Program-made: the position numbers and the translations under genes
In this document: positions 25,251 through 33,584 of the stretch, piece by piece
Position numbering within the stretch: position 1 is the first letter of the stretch
Layout of the letters: every line of letters begins with the position of its first letter
Source of the DNA: an uncultured bacterium
GTDB taxonomy: Bacteria > Krumholzibacteriota > Krumholzibacteriia > LZORAL124-64-63
NCBI GenBank assembly: GCA_903912525.1
Contig: CAIWHK010000018.1
Coordinates: 1-64,000 of the forward strand
Reading direction: 5' to 3'
Length of the DNA stretch: 64,000 bases
Notes under the pieces: generated by a model
Seen by the model: only the letters and a program-made list of their open reading frames with translations
Told to the model about the DNA's origin: nothing
Databases searched by the model: none

Positions 25251-26336
25251 ATGGTCCGGCTGTGTTTCGTCAATTCGCTGCGCACGTGGGGCGGCGCCGA
25301 GGTGTGGATGCTCGACACCGCCGTGGCGCTGGGCCGGCGCGGCGTGCCGGTGGGCATCATCGCCCAGCCGGGCAGCCCCCTGCTGGAGCGCGCGCGCGCG
25401 TCCGGCGTTGCCACGGCCGCCATCCCGGTCCGCTTCGACGGCGCCCCGTGGACCATCGCCGCCCTGGCGCTCCAGTTGCGCCGTTGGCGACCGGACGCCG
25501 TGATCGCCAACCTGACCAAGGACCTCAAGGCTGCCGCGGTCGCCGGCCGGCTGGCCGGCGTGCCCTGCCGCCTGGCCACGCGCGAGAGCGACTTCCCGCT
25601 GAAGTCGTCGCTGCACTACCGCTGGTACTTCGGTCGCGCCGCGACGGGCGTGCTCGTCAACTCCGAGGCGACGCGGCGCACCGTGCTCGAGAGCGCACCC
25701 TGGCTGGATCCCCGGCGCGTCCACCTGCTCTACAAGGGCATCGACCTCGTCCGCTTCCACCCCCGCGCGCAGGCGCCACGGGCCGGCACGCTCGGCTTCG
25801 CCGGGCAGCTGATCGAGCGCAAGGGATTGCCGGCGCTGATGGAAGCATGGGAACGGCTCGAGAGCGAACCGGCCAGCCCTGCGCGCCGCCTGCTGATCGC
25901 CGGCGAAGGCCCCCTGCGCCCGCGGCTCGAAGCCTGGCGCAGCGGGCTGGCGCGGCCCGAGGCGGTGCAACTGCTCGGCTTCGTCGAGGACCCGGTTCCC
26001 TTCTACCACGGGCTCGACGCACTGGTGCTGCCGTCGCTGGCCGAAGGCTTCGGATTGGTGGCCGCCGAGGCCGGCGCGTGCGGCGTTCCGGTCGTCGCCA
26101 CGAACGCGAGCAGCCTGCCGGAGATCGTCGACGATGGGCGCACCGGGTTGCTGGTCCCGGTCGACGACCCCGCAGCCCTGGCCGATGCGCTGGCGCGCGT
26201 GCTGGCCGACCACGACCTGGCCGCGCGGCTGGGAGCCGGCGCCGCCCGGCGCGTGGCGACGCGCTTCGACCGCGAGGCGACACTGGACCGTTTGCTGGCG
26301 CTGGCCCGCGCGCCGCGCGAGAGGACCACTGCATGA
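25251..26336 (+). CDS. family 4 glycosyltransferase
   Basis: About 361 aa from the ATG at 25251. It starts MVRLCFVNSLRTWGGAEVWM, the Gly-rich N-terminal loop of GT-B enzymes. The donor-binding domain has GTLGFAGQLIERKGLPALME, RLLIAGEGPLRPRLEAW, and LVLPSLAEGFGLVAAEAGAC with the EX7E glutamates. It transfers a sugar from a nucleotide donor, presumably to an envelope polysaccharide or lipid carrier; specificity is unknown. Its stop overlaps the nitrilase start (ATGA), so the pair forms a small operon. Confidence 0.9.
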   Translation: MVRLCFVNSLRTWGGAEVWMLDTAVALGRRGVPVGIIAQPGSPLLERARASGVATAAIPVRFDGAPWTIAALALQLRRWRPDAVIANLTKDLKAAAVAGRLAGVPCRLATRESDFPLKSSLHYRWYFGRAATGVLVNSEATRRTVLESAPWLDPRRVHLLYKGIDLVRFHPRAQAPRAGTLGFAGQLIERKGLPALMEAWERLESEPASPARRLLIAGEGPLRPRLEAWRSGLARPEAVQLLGFVEDPVPFYHGLDALVLPSLAEGFGLVAAEAGACGVPVVATNASSLPEIVDDGRTGLLVPVDDPAALADALARVLADHDLAARLGAGAARRVATRFDREATLDRLLALARAPRERTTA

Positions 26337-27157
26337 ACAGCCCGCGCAGCCTGACCGTCGCCGCCGTCCAGACTTCCCCCGTGTTCGGGCGGGTCGACGC
26401 CAACCTCGACGCCGCGCTCGCGCTGGTCCCCGGCGGGTGTGATCTCGCCGTCCTGCCCGAACTGTTCGCGTCCGGGTACCAGTTCCGGTCGCGTGCGGAG
26501 GCCGCCTCCTTCGCGGAGGACCTGGCTCCCGACGCAGCCAGCGGCCCCGTCACGACGCGCCTGGCGGCCCATGCGGCCGCCACCGGCACAACGCTCGTCG
26601 CCGGACTGGTCGAACGCGAAGGCGCGAACGAAGGACTGCGCCTGTTCAACAGCGCGCTGCTGGTCCGCCCCGACGGCACGCGTGACGTGTACCGCAAGGT
26701 CCACCTGTTCATGGACGAAAAGCTGCTCTTCGACCCGGGCGACCGGCCGTTCCCGGTCTTCGCGGCCTGCGGCACCAAGGTGGGCCTGATGATCTGCTTC
26801 GACTGGATCTTTCCCGAGGCTGCGCGCTCACTGGCGCTGGGCGGGGCCCGTGTCATCGCGCACCCCTGCAACCTGGTGCTGCCATGGTGCCAGGAGGCGA
26901 TGGTCACGCGGTGCCTGGAGAACGCGGTGCATGCCGTGACGGCGAACCGCGTCGGGTGCGAAAACCGCACCGGGAATGAACTCGCCTTCAGCGGGGGATC
27001 ACAGGTGGTGGCACCGCGCGGCGAGCGCCTCGCGCGCCTGCCTTCGACCGGCACCGGCGCGGCCGTGGCGCGTATCGCGCCCGGTGTACCGGGAACGCAG
27101 GTGACCCTGCGCAATGACCTGCTGGCGGACCGGCGTCCCGGACTCTACCGCGGCTGA
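26333..27157 (+). CDS. carbon-nitrogen hydrolase (nitrilase superfamily)
   Basis: A 274-aa protein with the full catalytic triad: Glu43 (VLPELFASGY), Lys122 (YRKVHLF) and Cys155 (LMICFDWIFPE). Length and motif spacing are those of omega-amidase or N-carbamoyl-type nitrilase members, which hydrolyse amide bonds of small metabolites. The exact substrate cannot be set. It is translationally coupled to the GT4 gene and overlaps the convergent glgC by 13 bp at its 3' end. Confidence 0.9.
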   Translation: MNSPRSLTVAAVQTSPVFGRVDANLDAALALVPGGCDLAVLPELFASGYQFRSRAEAASFAEDLAPDAASGPVTTRLAAHAAATGTTLVAGLVEREGANEGLRLFNSALLVRPDGTRDVYRKVHLFMDEKLLFDPGDRPFPVFAACGTKVGLMICFDWIFPEAARSLALGGARVIAHPCNLVLPWCQEAMVTRCLENAVHAVTANRVGCENRTGNELAFSGGSQVVAPRGERLARLPSTGTGAAVARIAPGVPGTQVTLRNDLLADRRPGLYRG

Positions 27158-28422
27158 ACCGGCGCCGGCTGCTCCTGCTGCAGTCCCGTCAGGTCGGCGT
27201 GCCGCGGGATCACGACCACACCCGAGGGTGAGACCGTGAACCGCGCCGCGTCCCAGGCCGGGTCGCAGCCGAGCCTCATGCCGTCCGGTACGATGACGCC
27301 TTTGTCGACGATGCAGCGCCTGACCTCGGCATGCCGGCCGATGCGCACGTCGTCCATCAGGATGCTCTCGGTGACGCGGCTGTACGAGCCCACGCGACAA
27401 CTGTGGCCGACGATGGAGCGCTCGACGCGCCCGCCCGAGATCATCGATCCGCTGCCGACGATGCTGTCCTCGACGATGCCGGGCAACCGACCGTCGGCGG
27501 CCACGCCGTGCACGGTCTTGCTGGGCGGCAGCGGCGGCTGCCAGGCGCGGAAGTTCCAGTCGGGATCGTAAAGGTCGAACTGCGGCTTGCGCCGCGTCAG
27601 TTCCATGTTCGCATCGTAGTAGCTGTCGAGGGTGCCGATGTCGCGCCAGTACCACGATTTCCCTGTGTCCGGGTCGCGGAACGGCAGCGCGTAGACCTCG
27701 CCGCGCGAAACCATCTCGGGGATGATGTTGCGCCCGAAGTCGTGGCGCGAGTCGACCTGCTTGACGTCGTGGCAGAGTTCGCGCACGAGGCTTTCGGTGT
27801 CGAAGACGTAGACGCCCATGTTGACCAGGCAATGGTCCGGGTCGCCGGGGATCGTCTTCGGGTCGGCCGGCTTCTCCTGGAAGCCGATGACCTTCCAGTT
27901 CTCGTCGACTTCGAGGATACCGAACTGGTCGGCCCCTTCCTTGGGGACGACGGCGGCGCACAGGCTCAACCGGGCGCCCTTCTCCTCGTGGAATTCAAGC
28001 AGCTTCGCGTAGTTCATGCGGTAGACATGGTCACCCGAGAGGATCAGCACGCGTTGCGGGCGGCGCTCCTCGAGCAGGTAGATGTTCTGGTACACCGCGT
28101 CGGCCGTACCCTGGTACCACTTCTGCCCTACGCGGTGCTGCGGCGGGATGCGGTAGAGGAATTCGTCGGCTTCGTAGCTGAAGATGTTCCAGCCGCGCTG
28201 CAGGTGCTGGTCCAGCGAGAACGACTTGTACTGCGTCAGGACGTAGATCTGCCGCAGGCCGCTGTTGACGCAGTTCGAAAGCGTGAAGTCGATGATCCGG
28301 TAGGCCCCGCCGAACGGCACCGCGGGCTTCGAGCGGTCGCGCGTCAGCGGATACAAACGTTCGCCCTGACCGCCGGCCAGGACCAGGCTCAGCGTGCCGC
28401 GAACCAGTTCTCTGTTGCTCAA
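27145..28422 (-). CDS. glgC: glucose-1-phosphate adenylyltransferase
   Basis: A 425-aa protein, probably from a TTG at 28422 with GGAAAG upstream. It has the nucleotidyltransferase motif LVLAGGQGERLYPLTRDRSK, RIIDFTLSNCVNSG, QYKSFSLDQHLQRGW, the substrate-binding FQEKPADPKT and a C-terminal left-handed beta helix (DSIVGSGSMISGGRVERSIV). It makes ADP-glucose for glycogen. It is the last gene in the minus-strand run that contains galT, glgA and a two-component system. Confidence 0.93.
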   Translation of the reverse strand: MSNRELVRGTLSLVLAGGQGERLYPLTRDRSKPAVPFGGAYRIIDFTLSNCVNSGLRQIYVLTQYKSFSLDQHLQRGWNIFSYEADEFLYRIPPQHRVGQKWYQGTADAVYQNIYLLEERRPQRVLILSGDHVYRMNYAKLLEFHEEKGARLSLCAAVVPKEGADQFGILEVDENWKVIGFQEKPADPKTIPGDPDHCLVNMGVYVFDTESLVRELCHDVKQVDSRHDFGRNIIPEMVSRGEVYALPFRDPDTGKSWYWRDIGTLDSYYDANMELTRRKPQFDLYDPDWNFRAWQPPLPPSKTVHGVAADGRLPGIVEDSIVGSGSMISGGRVERSIVGHSCRVGSYSRVTESILMDDVRIGRHAEVRRCIVDKGVIVPDGMRLGCDPAWDAARFTVSPSGVVVIPRHADLTGLQQEQPAPVQPR

Positions 28423-28467
28423 CCCGACTACTTTCCGGCGACGGGCGGCTGCCCGCCGCCATCACGC

Positions 28468-28839
28468 TCAGTTGCGATGGGCCAGTCGCTCGTCCAGGAG
28501 GTTCTTCACCGTGCTCAGCAGTTCAGTCACATCGGACGACTTCGTCACGTAGGCGTCGGCAGCCCACGTCAGGTAGTTGTCGCGGTAGCTGGAGAACGCG
28601 GTGTTGAGGACGACGGGGATGCTGTTGTTGCGCTCAAGAATGCGCTGCAGCGCCTCGATCCCGTCCATCCCCGCCATGCGGATGTCGAGGACGACCAGGT
28701 CGGGGTGCATCGTGTCGACGAACTCGAGTCCCTGCGCGGCATTGCTCGCGGTCATCGTCTCGAAGCCGGCGCGTCGCAGTTCGGTCTCATAGAGGAGCCT
28801 CAGATGGGGCTCGTCATCGACGATCAGGACCTTTGCCAT
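28468..28839 (-). CDS. single-domain response regulator
   Basis: A 123-aa CheY/Spo0F-like receiver from the ATG at 28839 with an AAAGGAGGG site. Acidic pocket Asp8/Asp9 (VLIVDDEPH), phospho-acceptor Asp52 (LVVLDIRM), Thr80 and Lys100 (YVTKSSD) are all present. There is no output domain, so it must act by protein interaction or in a phosphorelay. It lies 106 bp after the histidine kinase and 45 bp before glgC, so it is probably phosphorylated by that kinase. Confidence 0.92.
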   Translation of the reverse strand: MAKVLIVDDEPHLRLLYETELRRAGFETMTASNAAQGLEFVDTMHPDLVVLDIRMAGMDGIEALQRILERNNSIPVVLNTAFSSYRDNYLTWAADAYVTKSSDVTELLSTVKNLLDERLAHRN

Positions 28840-28945
28840 ATTCGCCCTCCTTTGCGAATCGGAAGCTCCAGTCGGGCGCTCCGTCCGCATTGTACCGCCG
28901 GCCACTGCAATCTGCCACTCATTTTGCCGTTCCCGCGGTTCCTGC

Positions 28946-30733
28946 CTAGCTGCGAGGCAAAGGCAGGATGAACCAGAATGTCGCTCCGCCCTCCGGGCGG
29001 TTGGCCGCCCCGGTGACCCCTCCGTGCGCCTTGATGATCTGCGCGCAGATGGTCAATCCCAGACCCGATCCGGTGGGCTTGGTCGAGAAGAACGGCGAGA
29101 ACAGCCGCTTACCGTCCGCATCTGCAAAACCCGGACCGGAATCGAGCACCTCCACCTTCAGGCCGCCTTCCAGGGCACTGGTCCGGACGATCACCTGGCC
29201 GCCGAGGGCCTGCGCCTGCAAGGCGTTCATCAGGTAGTTCTGCAGGACCTGCTGGACCTCGCCAGGATGGCATTCCAGGGCCAGTTCGCCGCAGCCGGGC
29301 TCGATCGTCAACTGCACGCCGGCGCCCTCGAGTTCGCCGCGGAACCGCTCGGCCGTCTCGTTGACCAGGACGTCGATCACGGTCTCCTGCCGGAGCATCT
29401 TGCGCGGGCGGATGAAATCCAGCAGGTCGTGGATGATTTCCTCCATGCGCGCGACCTCCTCGGAGATGATCGCGGCAAAGCGATGATTCGGGTCGGTTTC
29501 GTCCAGGTTCCGCATCAGGGTGCGGGCAAAGCCACCGATCCCGACCAGCGGGTTGCGCAACTCATGGGCCACGATGGCGGAGGTCTCGCCCATCACGCTC
29601 AGCCGCTCCATGCGCAGCAGCGTCTGCTGGTCCTCCTTCTGCTGGTGGTGGGCCCGGCGCAGGTCCACCAGCCTCTTTTCCAGCTCGCGGTACAGGCGGC
29701 TGTTCTCCACCGCGGCCGCGCTCTGGTTGGCGAACATCTGCAGGAACTCCAGGTCAAGGTCGCTGATCTCCTGCCCGCTGATGGCGTTGTCCGCGACGAT
29801 GACCCCGACCGGGCCGCTGCGGATGGTCAGCGGCGCCACCGCGAACTGACCGCCGCCCAGCCAGCCGCGCAGTTCGTCGGCGCCGGGAAAAGTCATGTCG
29901 CCGGTCACGCGCGCGACCCGGCGTTCGTGCATCGCGCGCACCAGGATGTGGTCGGTGCGGTCCAGCGAAACCACCATCTTCCGCACGATCTCGTTGACCG
30001 CGGCATTGGTGTTCTTGATGGACTGGTCGTAGCTGGTCATCATCTCGAACAGGTCGGCGGGGCGGTCGGCCAGGTCGTGCCAGATGCGCGCCGCCTCCTC
30101 GTGGTTGCTCGGGCCGATGGCAAGCTCGCCGCGCAGGATGGTGCCGGCGTCGTCGACCAGCAGCAGGAACGCGCGGTTGAAGCGCAGGCCCTGACCCGCC
30201 GTCACGCAGATCAGGATCGCCTGCTGCAGCTGGTCCAGCGTCAGGTGCGCACCGTAGAGGGCCTCGCTGACCTGGTTGAGCAGCGGCAGCTTGGCCTGGC
30301 GCGCGGCGCGGACCTGGTCGTCGTGTTCGCGCCGGCGGATGTCCTCGACGTGGAAGAAACAGTGGCGGCGGACGTCGTCGTCGGGCGCGGCGCCCGCACC
30401 CGTGCCCGGCAGGGGCTCTGCGTGGAAGCTCGAGCAGACGATCTCCACCGGAATCAACTCGCCGTTCACATTGCGCAACTGCGCCTGGCGACGGAGCCCG
30501 CCCTGGCAGCCGCCCAGCAGCGTGCACTGACCGACCGCGCCCTCGGGCAGGAACCAGTCGGCGCAGGCACTGCCGGTGATCACCTCGCGCGACACGCCTG
30601 CCAGTTCGGCAACGCCGGCGCTGGCCGCCGCCACGTGCCCGTCCACGTCGACCAGGATCATCGGCTGCCGCGAACCGCGGAAGCCCTCGGCGATCAGCGC
30701 CTCGCGCGCCGGATCGAGATTATCGCCCGCCAT
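28946..30733 (-). CDS. soluble PAS-GAF sensor histidine kinase
   Basis: About 595 aa. The ATG at 30733 is preferred over 30739 because the G-run at 30740-30746 then has proper spacing. An N-terminal PAS domain (PMILVDVDGHVAAASAGVAE) is followed by a GAF domain at roughly residues 170-350. The HisKA domain has the phosphorylated His in IVAHELRNPLVGIGGFA. The HATPase domain has NYLMNALQAQ (N box), DSGPGF (G1) and GSGLGLTI (G2). No membrane helix is seen, so it senses a cytosolic signal. Its start overlaps the end of glgA, which suggests co-translation with glycogen synthase. Confidence 0.92.
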   Translation of the reverse strand: MAGDNLDPAREALIAEGFRGSRQPMILVDVDGHVAAASAGVAELAGVSREVITGSACADWFLPEGAVGQCTLLGGCQGGLRRQAQLRNVNGELIPVEIVCSSFHAEPLPGTGAGAAPDDDVRRHCFFHVEDIRRREHDDQVRAARQAKLPLLNQVSEALYGAHLTLDQLQQAILICVTAGQGLRFNRAFLLLVDDAGTILRGELAIGPSNHEEAARIWHDLADRPADLFEMMTSYDQSIKNTNAAVNEIVRKMVVSLDRTDHILVRAMHERRVARVTGDMTFPGADELRGWLGGGQFAVAPLTIRSGPVGVIVADNAISGQEISDLDLEFLQMFANQSAAAVENSRLYRELEKRLVDLRRAHHQQKEDQQTLLRMERLSVMGETSAIVAHELRNPLVGIGGFARTLMRNLDETDPNHRFAAIISEEVARMEEIIHDLLDFIRPRKMLRQETVIDVLVNETAERFRGELEGAGVQLTIEPGCGELALECHPGEVQQVLQNYLMNALQAQALGGQVIVRTSALEGGLKVEVLDSGPGFADADGKRLFSPFFSTKPTGSGLGLTICAQIIKAHGGVTGAANRPEGGATFWFILPLPRS

Positions 30734-32198
30734 CGTCATCCCCCCCGGCGACCCCTGTCGCCGCCATGTAGAGCGCCTCATAGCCGGCCGCCGCGCGGTC
30801 CCAGTCGAACACGCGCCGCAGGCCGCGCGCCTGCAGGTCGCCCCACGCCTCTCGGTCTTCCCACAGGTGGCCGGCGCGCCGCAGCGCCGCCAGCAGCGCG
30901 TCAGGGCGCGCGTCGTCGAACACGAATCCGTCGCCGTCGGGCTCGGCCGCATCGATGACGGTGTCGGCCAGGCCGCCGGTCCGCCGGACCACCGGCGGCG
31001 CGCCGTAGCGCAGGGCGTACATCTGGCCCAGGCCGCAGGGCTCGAACACGCTCGGCATCAGGAAGGTGTCGCACCCCGCGTAGATGCGTCGCGCCAGAGC
31101 ATCGTCAAAGCCGCGCACGAACGCGACGCAGCCCGGCAGCGCGGCAGCGACTGCCGCGGCCTGCTGTTCCAGCGCGGCGTCGCCGGTGCCCAGCAGCGCG
31201 AATCCGAAGCCGTCGCCGGCCAGCCTCTCCATGAGCGGCAGGGCCAGGTCGAGTCCCTTCTGCGCCACCAGGCGGCCCACGAACCCGCACAACAGGCGGT
31301 CGGCCGGCAGGTCCAGCCCCAGTTCGCTGCGCAGGGCGACGCGGCAGGCCTCACGGCCCCCGGGGGCAGCAGCACTGAAGGCGGCGGGCAGGGCGCGATC
31401 GGAGCGCGGATTCCAGGCCTCGTAGTCCGCACCGTTGAGGATCCCCGAGTAGGCGGCGCCCCGGCCCGCGAGGACCCCCTCGAGCCCGCAGCCGAACGCC
31501 GGGTCGGTGATCGTCTCGCGCGCATAGGTCGGGCTGACCGTGTTCACTCGATCGGCCGCCAGGATGCCGGCCTTCATCAGGTTCACGTTGCCGTGGAACT
31601 CGAGCAGGCCCGGGAAGGCGGCCAGCGGGACCGGCAGCCCCAGGTCCGCGACCGCGCCGGGGGCGTGGATCTCCTGGTGCGCAAGGTTGTGAATGGTCAG
31701 CACGGTACCGGCCGGTCCCGGCAGGGCGGGCCCGTCGAACCACTGCCGGCGGTAGACCGGGGCCAGGGCCGCCTGCGCGTCGTGCGCATGGACGATGTCG
31801 ACCGGCCAGTCCAGGCAACCCGGCAGCAGAAGCGCCGCCTGCGCGAGCAGCCCGGCGCGCACGAGTGGCGATGACGAGGCCTGGCCCCCGTACGCGTAGA
31901 CGCCGCCGCCGAATACCGACGGTTCATCGACCAGGTAGACGCGCGGACCGCGGCCCGGCCTTGCGCGCTCGAGCAGTCGCACGGCCAGGAAACGCTGCCC
32001 CACGCGGATCGGGATCGGCGGACCGGGGCGGCGGCGGAAACCGGCGTCCGCGGCCGCAGCGGCATCGTAGCAGGGGAGCACGACGCGCACATCGTGCCCC
32101 CGCCGCGCCAGGGCGCCGGCCAGCCCCGCCACGGCGTCGGCCAGCCCGCCGACCTTGGCCAGCGGCGCGTACTCGGCTGCCACCATCAGGATGTTCAT
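30720..32198 (-). CDS. glgA: glycogen synthase
   Basis: A 492-aa GT5 enzyme starting MNILMVAAEYAPLAKVGGLA; the usual KTGGL reads KVGGL. Other motifs are LTIHNLAHQ, TVSPTYA, GILNGADYEAWNPRSD, LCGFVGRLVAQKGLDL and PSVFEPCGLGQMYALRYGA. It extends alpha-1,4-glucan from ADP-glucose. Its ATG overlaps the galT stop (ATGA), and its 3' end overlaps the histidine kinase start. The second half of the pathway, glgC, lies in the same run. Confidence 0.93.
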   Translation of the reverse strand: MNILMVAAEYAPLAKVGGLADAVAGLAGALARRGHDVRVVLPCYDAAAAADAGFRRRPGPPIPIRVGQRFLAVRLLERARPGRGPRVYLVDEPSVFGGGVYAYGGQASSSPLVRAGLLAQAALLLPGCLDWPVDIVHAHDAQAALAPVYRRQWFDGPALPGPAGTVLTIHNLAHQEIHAPGAVADLGLPVPLAAFPGLLEFHGNVNLMKAGILAADRVNTVSPTYARETITDPAFGCGLEGVLAGRGAAYSGILNGADYEAWNPRSDRALPAAFSAAAPGGREACRVALRSELGLDLPADRLLCGFVGRLVAQKGLDLALPLMERLAGDGFGFALLGTGDAALEQQAAAVAAALPGCVAFVRGFDDALARRIYAGCDTFLMPSVFEPCGLGQMYALRYGAPPVVRRTGGLADTVIDAAEPDGDGFVFDDARPDALLAALRRAGHLWEDREAWGDLQARGLRRVFDWDRAAAGYEALYMAATGVAGGDDDGGR

Positions 32199-33262
32199 GC
32201 TCCCCACTCCCCTGCGGCCCGCAGGTGCGCTGCCGCCGCCTCCGGTTCGACCGCGTTGATCGCATACCCCGTGCCCGCCTCGAAGCCGGCCAACCGGCTC
32301 AGGCGCGGCAGGATCTCGATGTGCCCGTGCCACTGGTCGACGGCCCGGTCGCCCAGGGCGTCCAGCGCCGGGTCGGCAAACATCCCATCGCTGCCGCGGC
32401 GCGGCGCCAGGTGGAAGACGAGGTTGAGCGAAAGGTCGCCATGGCGCCGCTGGAGCGCACGCAGGATCGTCCCGAGCATCCCGGCAAGCGACGCCGCGGC
32501 GGCAGGCTCAAGGTCCAGCGGCGAGGACCCGTGCCGCACGGGCACCAGCAGCACTTCCCACGGGAAACGACTGGCCCACGGCGTGACGGCGGTCCAGTGC
32601 TCATCGGCGCGCACCAGGCGCGCGCCCTCGCGCCGCTCGCGGTCCGCCAGGTCGCACAGCAGGCAACCGCCGCGGTCCCGGCGCCAGGCATCCAGGCGGG
32701 CCGACTTCTCGACAGTCAGCAACGGGATGCAGGGCGTACCGATGATCTGCAGGTGCGGGTGGGTAAGCGTTGCGCCCGCCTCGGGCCCGTGGTTGCAGAA
32801 AGGGGCGATGAACCGCACGCCGGGCTCAGCGGCGAACGATGCCACTCTTTGCCGCACGACGTCCAGTAGCGACACAAGCTCCGCAGCCGACAGGGTGGCC
32901 AGGCTGGCGTCGTGGTCCGGCGAATAGACGACCACCTCGTGCCGACCGTGGCCGGGGCTGCCGGCCAGCAGGTCGTCGGACGTCGCCGCCGGCGCGGCGC
33001 CCGCCGGGGCAGCGGTCACCGCCGGGTACATGTTGGGGAAGGCCCGCAGTCGCCAACCGGGGCTGTTCGGCGCAGCGCCCGCGGACCGCCCCAGCGCGAG
33101 CACCTCGGGGGTGGTATCACCCTCGTGCCCCGGGCAGAACGGGCAACGCCCCTCGGCCGCGCCGCCGCGCTGCAGCAGGGGAAATTCGTTGGGACGTCCC
33201 CCGCGGCCGGTGGCGATGATCACCCAACGGCCGGTCAGGGGGTCCTGGCGCAGCATCGACAC
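32195..33262 (-). CDS. galT: galactose-1-phosphate uridylyltransferase family protein
   Basis: A 355-aa HIT-superfamily protein, probably from a GTG at 33262 (GGAAGGA upstream), with an ATG at 33256 as alternative. It has a zinc-type CPFCPGHEGD, a second CxxC (CLLCD), and the nucleotidyl-acceptor THPHLQIIG, where GalT has HPHGQ. The C-terminal lobe has DQWHGHIEILPRL. GalT converts UDP-glucose plus galactose-1-phosphate to UDP-galactose; an ADP-glucose phosphorylase activity is possible given the glg neighbours. Confidence 0.85.
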   Translation of the reverse strand: MSMLRQDPLTGRWVIIATGRGGRPNEFPLLQRGGAAEGRCPFCPGHEGDTTPEVLALGRSAGAAPNSPGWRLRAFPNMYPAVTAAPAGAAPAATSDDLLAGSPGHGRHEVVVYSPDHDASLATLSAAELVSLLDVVRQRVASFAAEPGVRFIAPFCNHGPEAGATLTHPHLQIIGTPCIPLLTVEKSARLDAWRRDRGGCLLCDLADRERREGARLVRADEHWTAVTPWASRFPWEVLLVPVRHGSSPLDLEPAAAASLAGMLGTILRALQRRHGDLSLNLVFHLAPRRGSDGMFADPALDALGDRAVDQWHGHIEILPRLSRLAGFEAGTGYAINAVEPEAAAAHLRAAGEWGA

Positions 33263-33322
33263 GTACGGATCCTTCCGAAAAAAATCTCCTCGGTGCGGGA
33301 ACCATGGGCGCCCGCGACGCGT

Positions 33323-33351
33323 ATCCTACAACGAATCGGAGATTGAACCAA
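33323..33351 (-). promoter_or_regulatory. probable promoter of galT-glgA-kinase run
   Basis: On the minus strand TTGGTT (33351-33346), a 17-bp spacer and TAGGAT (33328-33323), about 60 bp upstream of the galT start. Confidence 0.45.
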
Positions 33352-33448
33352 CCGCGACCCCCCATCAGCGGACACCTCCTCCGAGGACATGGCGAGCGCA
33401 CGACGGACAGGCGGACAGAAAGCCGGGCGAAGTGGCGAGCGACACCCG

Positions 33449-33517
33449 GTGACGAGCAAGAGTGACGAGGCGACAGTTACGAGGCGACGGTGACGGAGCA
33501 AAGGTGACGGAGCAAGA
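33449..33517 (+). repeat. imperfect 14-bp tandem repeat
   Basis: Five head-to-tail units of the form GTGACGRGC(A/G)A(A/C)(A/G)N, the first 13 bp and the others 14 bp. They differ at a few positions and end 3 bp before the hairpin at 33521. The period is not a multiple of three, so this is not coding. Confidence 0.75.
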
Positions 33518-33520
33518 GAA

Positions 33521-33554
33521 GGCGGGCCTGTGGCGCAGGCCCGCCTCGCTTTTT
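33521..33554. terminator. strong hairpin with plus-strand T-run
   Basis: A 10-bp perfect stem GGCGGGCCTG/CAGGCCCGCC with a 5-nt loop, followed on the plus strand by TCGCTTTTT. On the minus strand it follows the deacetylase stop and has a weaker TTCTCTT tail. Confidence 0.8.
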
Positions 33555-33584
33555 GTCATCCCGGCCGGCCGGGGACGGACCACC

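Larger units (their letters stand above)
33263..33584. other. 322-bp intergenic region between galT and the deacetylase gene
   Basis: No convincing gene lies here. The region holds the probable galT promoter, a 14-bp-period tandem repeat and a strong hairpin with a T-run on the plus strand. A short plus-strand RNA ending at the hairpin is possible, but no clear plus-strand promoter is visible. Confidence 0.6.
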
